Of a DNA stretch of 17,260 nt, positions 13,717-17,260 are shown piece after piece. Every line of letters begins with the position of its first letter. Within the stretch, counting starts at the first letter, position 1. Below the pieces are notes generated by a model. It was not told where the DNA came from. It worked only from the letters and a program-made list of their open reading frames with translations, and made no database searches. Made by a program: the position numbers and the translations under genes. Source of the stretch: JAXHUH01 sp034211175 (GTDB lineage Bacteria; Actinomycetota; Acidimicrobiia; Acidimicrobiales; CAIXPF01); contig JAXHUH010000011.1 of assembly GCA_034211175.1 (NCBI GenBank), forward strand, positions 1 to 17,260. Direction: 5' to 3'.

Positions 13717-15654
13717 TCAGCCCGTGCGGACCCGCCGGGCGACCATCGGTTCCCGTGGGAAGCCGCAGCTCTCGTTCCCGCCGCACCGGTGCGGGGTGGT
13801 GACGATCACCGCACCGCTTCCCGCTTCGGCGACGTTGAGGGAGCTCTGGTGGCGATTCGGCGGGATGGCGGTCCACGGCGTGCCGTTCGTGGTCAGCCAC
13901 GCCGTGGCCGACGCCTCGCCCCGCGTGGCTCCCTCGACCCCGGTCACCACGAAGCCGGATGAGGTCGAAGCGACCGCGAGGGCGAGCGAGTAGTGGTCGG
14001 GAGCAGCGAAGGCCGCGGCCAACGTCCAGCTCGAACCGTCGGCGCTCGTCCACGCGACCGCGTCGAAGTCGAACGCGGCGTTCGGCTCGTCGATGTTGCC
14101 GACGGCCAGGAAGCCCTGTGGCCCCGCGGCCACGGCCGTCACCTCCGTCAGTCCGTCCTCGGCGCTGCGCCCCGGCAGTCCCGCCCGTGTCCAGCTACGG
14201 CCACCGTTGGTCGAGGTCCACGCCACGGGCCGCTCGGAGATCGTGTGCGGGTCGACACTGCCGACCGCCACGATCCGATTGCCGCGGACCGCGACGTCGA
14301 CGACCCGGTCCGACCTCGTCATCGTGCCGGTGTCGGCCTGCGTCCACTGGTAGCCGTCGGAGGACCACCACGCGATCGGCGGGCCCGAGGATCCGATGGG
14401 GTTGCCGAGGGCCACGATGCCGGCGTCGGTCGCTGCGAGCCCGACGACCGCGTACCCGATCCTGGCATCGGGCGCAGGCAGTGTGATCGCCCGCCACCTC
14501 GAGCCGTCGGGCGTCGAGGTCCACACCGTCGGTTCCCGGCCGTCTTCGTAGACCTCACCACCGATGACGACCCGGCCGCCGAGCTCTGCGATCGCCCGGG
14601 GATGGCCGTCGAACGTCGGCACGCCGTCCGTGGGCGTGCCGTTGCAGACGAGCACCTCCATGTTGCTGGAGAAGCTCAGCCCTTCCACGGTCGACCACGA
14701 GGCGCCGCCGTCGCGTGAGCGCCACACGCCGGAGCCCGCCAGCTCCGGGCCGACGATCGACGGGTCGGTGGTCGCGGCGATCGCCCAGATCCCGTCGCTC
14801 AGGTGTTCGAGCACCCCGACGGTGACCGCGTGCTCGATGATGCCGCACTCGTCGTAGGCCTCGACCGAGCCGGGCAGCGACCCGCCATTCGTCCACTCGC
14901 CCACCGGTTGACCGGCCCACGTCTCGGCGACGGGCGAGCGATCGATCGCCGGGATGGTCGCATCGAACGGGACCGTCGTCGGTGTCGTGGTGGTCGAGGT
15001 CGTCGCCGGGGCGGTCGTCGACGTCGTCGACGGTGGGCTCACCGGCGGTGTCGAGGTCGGTGTCGGCTTGGTCGGCGCCGGCGAGGGCCGCGTCGATGGA
15101 GCGGCCGTGGTCGTCGATCGGTCGGTTGTCGTTGCGCCGCCGCCCGCAGGTCCGCCCTCGACGTCCGCGCCGGCCGGGACCGAGGTGGTCGCGCCGTCGT
15201 CCACCGTCGTCGTGGTGGCGTCGCGGGGTCGGCTGGTGTCCTCGGTGGTCTCGACGTCCGTGTCGGTGGTGTCGCTGGTGTCGGTGTCCCGGCCCGAGAC
15301 GATCAGCCCAGGGGACTCGTCGTCGGGCTTGCCGGCGACGACCGAGTCGTCGCCGGTGCCGTCCGCCCACGGGCTCCAGACGGAGAGACCGGCGACCACG
15401 AGCCCGACCGCGGCCACCGCCAGTCGGCGATGGGTCCGCACCGGGCGCGGGCCGGCCGGGCGTGCACCCCAGCCGGCACCTTGCGGCGGCGTCGTCTCGT
15501 CCTCGAACGGTGGTTCGGAGCCGTCGCCGACGTCGACCAACGGCACGGGTGTGGTCGGCTCCGTCGTACGTCGCGCCCGGGCCCGGACCTCGTCGAGGGT
15601 CACGGCAGGGGGCACGTCTCCGGCGGCTGAGCGCAGGAAGTCCTCGATGTTCAC
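13717..15654 (-). CDS. Membrane protein with extracytoplasmic Asp-box beta-propeller, predicted anti-sigma/sensor
   Basis: The protein has 645 residues and a GTG start at 15654, which overlaps the sigma-factor stop (GTGA). Residues 1-75 are cytosolic: MNIEDFLRSAAGDVPP, then an acidic and Arg-containing helix DEVRARARRTT. One membrane segment is at about 77-95. Residues about 120-230 are a Thr/Ser/Pro linker, likely to span the wall. From about 236 to the end is a beta-propeller with at least six Asp-box-like turns: SRDGGASW, TPDGSRW, SSDGYQW, STNGGRSW, SADGSSW and TTNGTPW. Four cysteines (270, 337, 624, 630) could form disulphides. Coupling to an ECF-like sigma gene and the single-pass topology fit a membrane-bound anti-sigma factor whose propeller senses a surface signal. 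The short N-terminal domain does not show a classical zinc anti-sigma HxxxCxxC motif, so the anti-sigma role is inferred from context. Confidence 0.85.
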   Translation of the reverse strand: MNIEDFLRSAAGDVPPAVTLDEVRARARRTTEPTTPVPLVDVGDGSEPPFEDETTPPQGAGWGARPAGPRPVRTHRRLAVAAVGLVVAGLSVWSPWADGTGDDSVVAGKPDDESPGLIVSGRDTDTSDTTDTDVETTEDTSRPRDATTTTVDDGATTSVPAGADVEGGPAGGGATTTDRSTTTAAPSTRPSPAPTKPTPTSTPPVSPPSTTSTTAPATTSTTTTPTTVPFDATIPAIDRSPVAETWAGQPVGEWTNGGSLPGSVEAYDECGIIEHAVTVGVLEHLSDGIWAIAATTDPSIVGPELAGSGVWRSRDGGASWSTVEGLSFSSNMEVLVCNGTPTDGVPTFDGHPRAIAELGGRVVIGGEVYEDGREPTVWTSTPDGSRWRAITLPAPDARIGYAVVGLAATDAGIVALGNPIGSSGPPIAWWSSDGYQWTQADTGTMTRSDRVVDVAVRGNRIVAVGSVDPHTISERPVAWTSTNGGRSWTRAGLPGRSAEDGLTEVTAVAAGPQGFLAVGNIDEPNAAFDFDAVAWTSADGSSWTLAAAFAAPDHYSLALAVASTSSGFVVTGVEGATRGEASATAWLTTNGTPWTAIPPNRHQSSLNVAEAGSGAVIVTTPHRCGGNESCGFPREPMVARRVRTG

Positions 15655-16136
15655 TGGTCGACTCCAAGGGCGGTCCGGAGCTTGGCGAGGCCACGCTCGA
15701 GATGGATCTGGACGGAGGAGCGGGACAGCTCGAGCAGGCTCGCCGTCTCCGCGTGGGTCAGGCCGAAGCCGACGACCAGCAGCACCACCTGTCGTTGGCG
15801 GCGACTGAGCGCCGCGAGCGCCGGATCGAGCCCGGGCTCGAACTCGGGGTGCCCGGGCGATGCGCTGGGCTCCCGGCGGAGCAGGCCGAGGTGACGCCGC
15901 TCCTGGGCGCGTGCCCATCGCTCGCCGATCCGATACAGGTACCCCTCCGGGTTGTCCATCCCCTTGACCCGGTCCCATCGCTGCCAGCCCTGGGCGAGTG
16001 CCTCGGCCGTCGCCTCGCGTCCCCGTTCGGCGCCGAAGCCGCCGCACAGCGCCTGACGAAGCTTCGGCTCCGTCTCCGCGAAGAACGTCTCGAAGGAGTC
16101 CCGCCGGGAAGGGCGTTCCACGCTCTGCTCGATCAT
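15651..16136 (-). CDS. ECF-like RNA polymerase sigma factor
   Basis: The protein has 161 residues, at the short end for group 4 sigma factors. Region 2 covers about 14-80: FETFFAETEPKLRQAL, then EALAQGWQRWDRVKGMDNPE and YLYRIGERWARAQERR, the -10 recognition helix area. Region 4 covers about 103-157, with LSRRQRQVVLLVVGFGLTHAE and ETASLLELSRSSVQIHLERG as the helix-turn-helix for -35 binding. Regions 1 and 3 are absent, as expected. The ATG at 16136 follows GGAGG by 7 bases. It was preferred to an ATG 23 codons upstream, which would add only a basic stretch without homology. The stop overlaps the start of the propeller protein, so the pair is co-translated. The leader contains two dyads and a small hairpin. 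Confidence 0.92.
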   Translation of the reverse strand: MIEQSVERPSRRDSFETFFAETEPKLRQALCGGFGAERGREATAEALAQGWQRWDRVKGMDNPEGYLYRIGERWARAQERRHLGLLRREPSASPGHPEFEPGLDPALAALSRRQRQVVLLVVGFGLTHAETASLLELSRSSVQIHLERGLAKLRTALGVDQ

Positions 16137-16180
16137 CCGCCAACCTCCGCCCACAAAAGGGGTTCGGTCGCCCCTTGCAT

Positions 16181-16195
16181 GACACCGTCGGTGTC
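16181..16195. promoter_or_regulatory. Palindrome in the sigma-factor leader
   Basis: GACACCGTCGGTGTC is a perfect 7-bp-arm palindrome with a one-base centre, 45-59 bases upstream of the sigma start. It is a plausible binding site for a dimeric regulator. None can be named. Confidence 0.5.
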
Positions 16196-16199
16196 GTTG

Positions 16200-16231
16200 C
16201 GACAACTGCCCGTGTCACCAGCAGGTTGTCG
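16200..16231 (-). promoter_or_regulatory. Candidate autoregulated sigma promoter or dyad
   Basis: CGACAAC (16200-16206) and GTTGTCG (16225-16231) are exact inverted arms. Read on the minus strand, the dyad gives CAACC followed by 17 bases and GTT. That resembles an ECF -35/-10 pair and would allow autoregulation of the sigma gene. This reading is tentative. Confidence 0.3.
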
Positions 16232-16462
16232 TCGCCCGGCCCGGCCCGCCCGGTACGCCGCCGGCACCGCGCACCCACCCAACCGCCCGGAACACCGAAC
16301 CACAACACCGTTCTGGCACCGTTCTGCCGCCCGTCGGGGCGCCGTCCTCGGCGGGGGCGACCGCCCCGGCCGGATCGGCTACGTCGCCGGCCCGGCGCCG
16401 CGACCTCGCGTGGTCGCTCCGGCCGCACTGGACCGGTCGGCGGTCGGGCGTGGGCGCGGGAC

Positions 16463-16479
16463 TATGGTCGCCCGACATG
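16463..16479 (+). promoter_or_regulatory. Probable leaderless promoter of the amidase gene
   Basis: TATGGT (16463-16468), then 8 bases, then ATG at 16477. No Shine-Dalgarno sequence lies between them. Confidence 0.55.
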
Positions 16480-17260
16480 GACTTCCGCACGATGAGCGTT
16501 GCCGAGCTCGCGATGGGTGTGCGGCACGGTGAGCTGACGGCCCGGGGGGTCACCGAGCACGCGCTGGCCCGCATCGAGGCGCTCGACCCGGGGCTCAACG
16601 CGTTCGTCGCCACCGACCCCGAGCGCTCGTTGGCCGACGCCGACGAGATCGACCGCCGCATCGCCGCCGGCGACGACCCCGGACCGCTGGCCGGGGTGCC
16701 GCTCGGGGTGAAGGACCTCGAGGACGCCATCGGCTTCGTCACCAGCTACGGCTCCGCGCTCAAGGCCGGCAACCCGCCCGCGGTCGAGGACTCGGTGCTC
16801 GTCGCCCGCCTGCGAGCCGCCGGTTGCGTCGTCGTCGGCAAGACCAACACCCCCGAGCTCGGGCACAAGGGGACGACCGACAACCCGACGTTCGGGGCGA
16901 CCGCCAACCCGTGGTCGACCGCCCACTCACCCGGGGGTTCCTCGGGTGGCACTGCGGCCGCGATCGCCGCCGGCATGATCGCGCTCGGCACCGGCAGCGA
17001 CGGCGGGGGGTCGATCCGCATCCCGTCCTCGCTCTGCGGGCTGTCCGGGCTGAAGACCTCCAATGGGCGGATCCCGATCGCCGGTCGTCAGGCGCCCGGG
17101 TCGGGCATCCTGTCGGTCGCCGGCCCGATGGCGCGGCGCACCCGCGACGTCGCCCTCGCGCTCGATGCGGTCGTCGGGCCCGACGAGCGCGACATGCTGT
17201 CGCTGCCCGCTCCGGAGCGGGCCGTCGCCCATGCCGTCGACCTCGCCGCGCCGCCCCCGC
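16477..17260 (+). CDS. Amidase-signature family hydrolase (3' end beyond window)
   Basis: 261 codons are visible and the frame runs off the window; full-length members have about 450-500 residues. The Ser-cisSer-Lys triad is intact: K79 in GVPLGVKDLE, S155 in SPGGSSGGTAAAIAAG, and the nucleophile S179 in GSDGGGSIRIP. VVVGKTNTPELGHKGTTDN matches the conserved region between them. Enzymes of this family hydrolyse amide bonds in varied substrates; GatA of the tRNA amidotransferase belongs to the same family. The lead MDFRTMSVAELAMGVRHGEL and the HKGTTDNPTFGATANPW segment look like a stand-alone amidase (6-aminohexanoate-cyclic-dimer-hydrolase-like group) rather than GatA, and no gatC/gatB is adjacent. 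The physiological substrate cannot be told. It is divergent from the sigma-factor operon. Confidence 0.93.
   Translation, partial: MDFRTMSVAELAMGVRHGELTARGVTEHALARIEALDPGLNAFVATDPERSLADADEIDRRIAAGDDPGPLAGVPLGVKDLEDAIGFVTSYGSALKAGNPPAVEDSVLVARLRAAGCVVVGKTNTPELGHKGTTDNPTFGATANPWSTAHSPGGSSGGTAAAIAAGMIALGTGSDGGGSIRIPSSLCGLSGLKTSNGRIPIAGRQAPGSGILSVAGPMARRTRDVALALDAVVGPDERDMLSLPAPERAVAHAVDLAAPPP

Larger units (their letters stand above)
16137..16476. other. Divergent regulatory region between sigma factor and amidase genes
   Basis: No gene is seen in these 340 bases. Toward the sigma gene there is a ribosome site, a small hairpin AAGGGG (16157-16162) with CCCCTT (16171-16176), a 15-bp palindrome (16181-16195) and a CGACAAC/GTTGTCG dyad (16200-16206 and 16225-16231). 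Further right is an 11-bp near-exact direct repeat, CACCGTTCTGG at 16306-16316 and CACCGTTCTGC at 16317-16327. The amidase promoter is at the right edge. Confidence 0.5.

Noticed and set aside
2270..16317. 12-base match GCCAGAACGGTG between the end of the third tandem repeat (2270-2281) and the complement of 16306-16317
   Set aside because: A match of this length between two points in 17 kb on either strand is expected by chance several times over, so it is not evidence of a shared element.

Overview
The window reads as chromosomal DNA of a very GC-rich actinobacterium. By inference it is close to the Acidimicrobiia (Iamia/Ilumatobacter-like), but no sequence search was possible. The actinobacterial signs are the overwhelming G/C third positions, a reductase of the mycothiol-dependent Rv2466c type, several apparently leaderless genes with TANNGT -10 boxes 7-8 nt before the start codon, and GC-rich perfect-stem terminators without T tracts. 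I see no rRNA, tRNA, CRISPR array, transposase or phage gene. Both edges cut genes.

Layout from left to right. 1-1051 (minus, incomplete): membrane protein with four likely membrane segments. 1360-1989 (plus): TetR-type regulator ending in strong hairpins. 2098-2279: three tandem copies of a 62-bp sequence with internal dyad symmetry. 2326-7195 (minus): a translationally coupled three-gene set, in transcription order a fatty acyl-CoA reductase fused to a HAD-IB phosphatase-like domain, a LarA (nickel-pincer lactate racemase)-like protein, and a PlsC-type acyltransferase. Upstream of it on the same strand is ddl (7305-8396). ddl is divergent from murF (8633-9934) across a 236-bp promoter region that holds a 14-bp inverted repeat and an 8-bp-arm palindrome. 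murF overlaps a winged-helix/DUF2087 gene (9931-10515). Then come a TPR protein (10626-11444), a convergent GNAT acetyltransferase (11473-11994, minus), and a membrane-anchored J-domain protein (12170-12811) that appears to start at CTG. A mycothiol-dependent-reductase-like gene (12897-13526, minus) follows, with a very good SigH/SigR-type promoter. Next is a two-gene operon (minus): an ECF-like sigma factor (15651-16136) overlapping a membrane protein with an extracytoplasmic Asp-box beta-propeller (13717-15654), probably its anti-sigma/sensor. The window ends inside an amidase-signature hydrolase (16477 onward, plus).

How the parts may work together. ddl and murF supply and attach D-Ala-D-Ala in peptidoglycan synthesis. 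The coupled FAR-HAD / LarA-like / PlsC set looks like a lipid-modification pathway: acyl-CoA reduction, a phosphatase-like step, a nickel-cofactor-type enzyme of unknown substrate, and acyl transfer. It is the best candidate here for an undescribed system. The sigma/propeller pair is a likely surface-sensing regulatory module. The Rv2466c-like gene probably belongs to a thiol-stress regulon.
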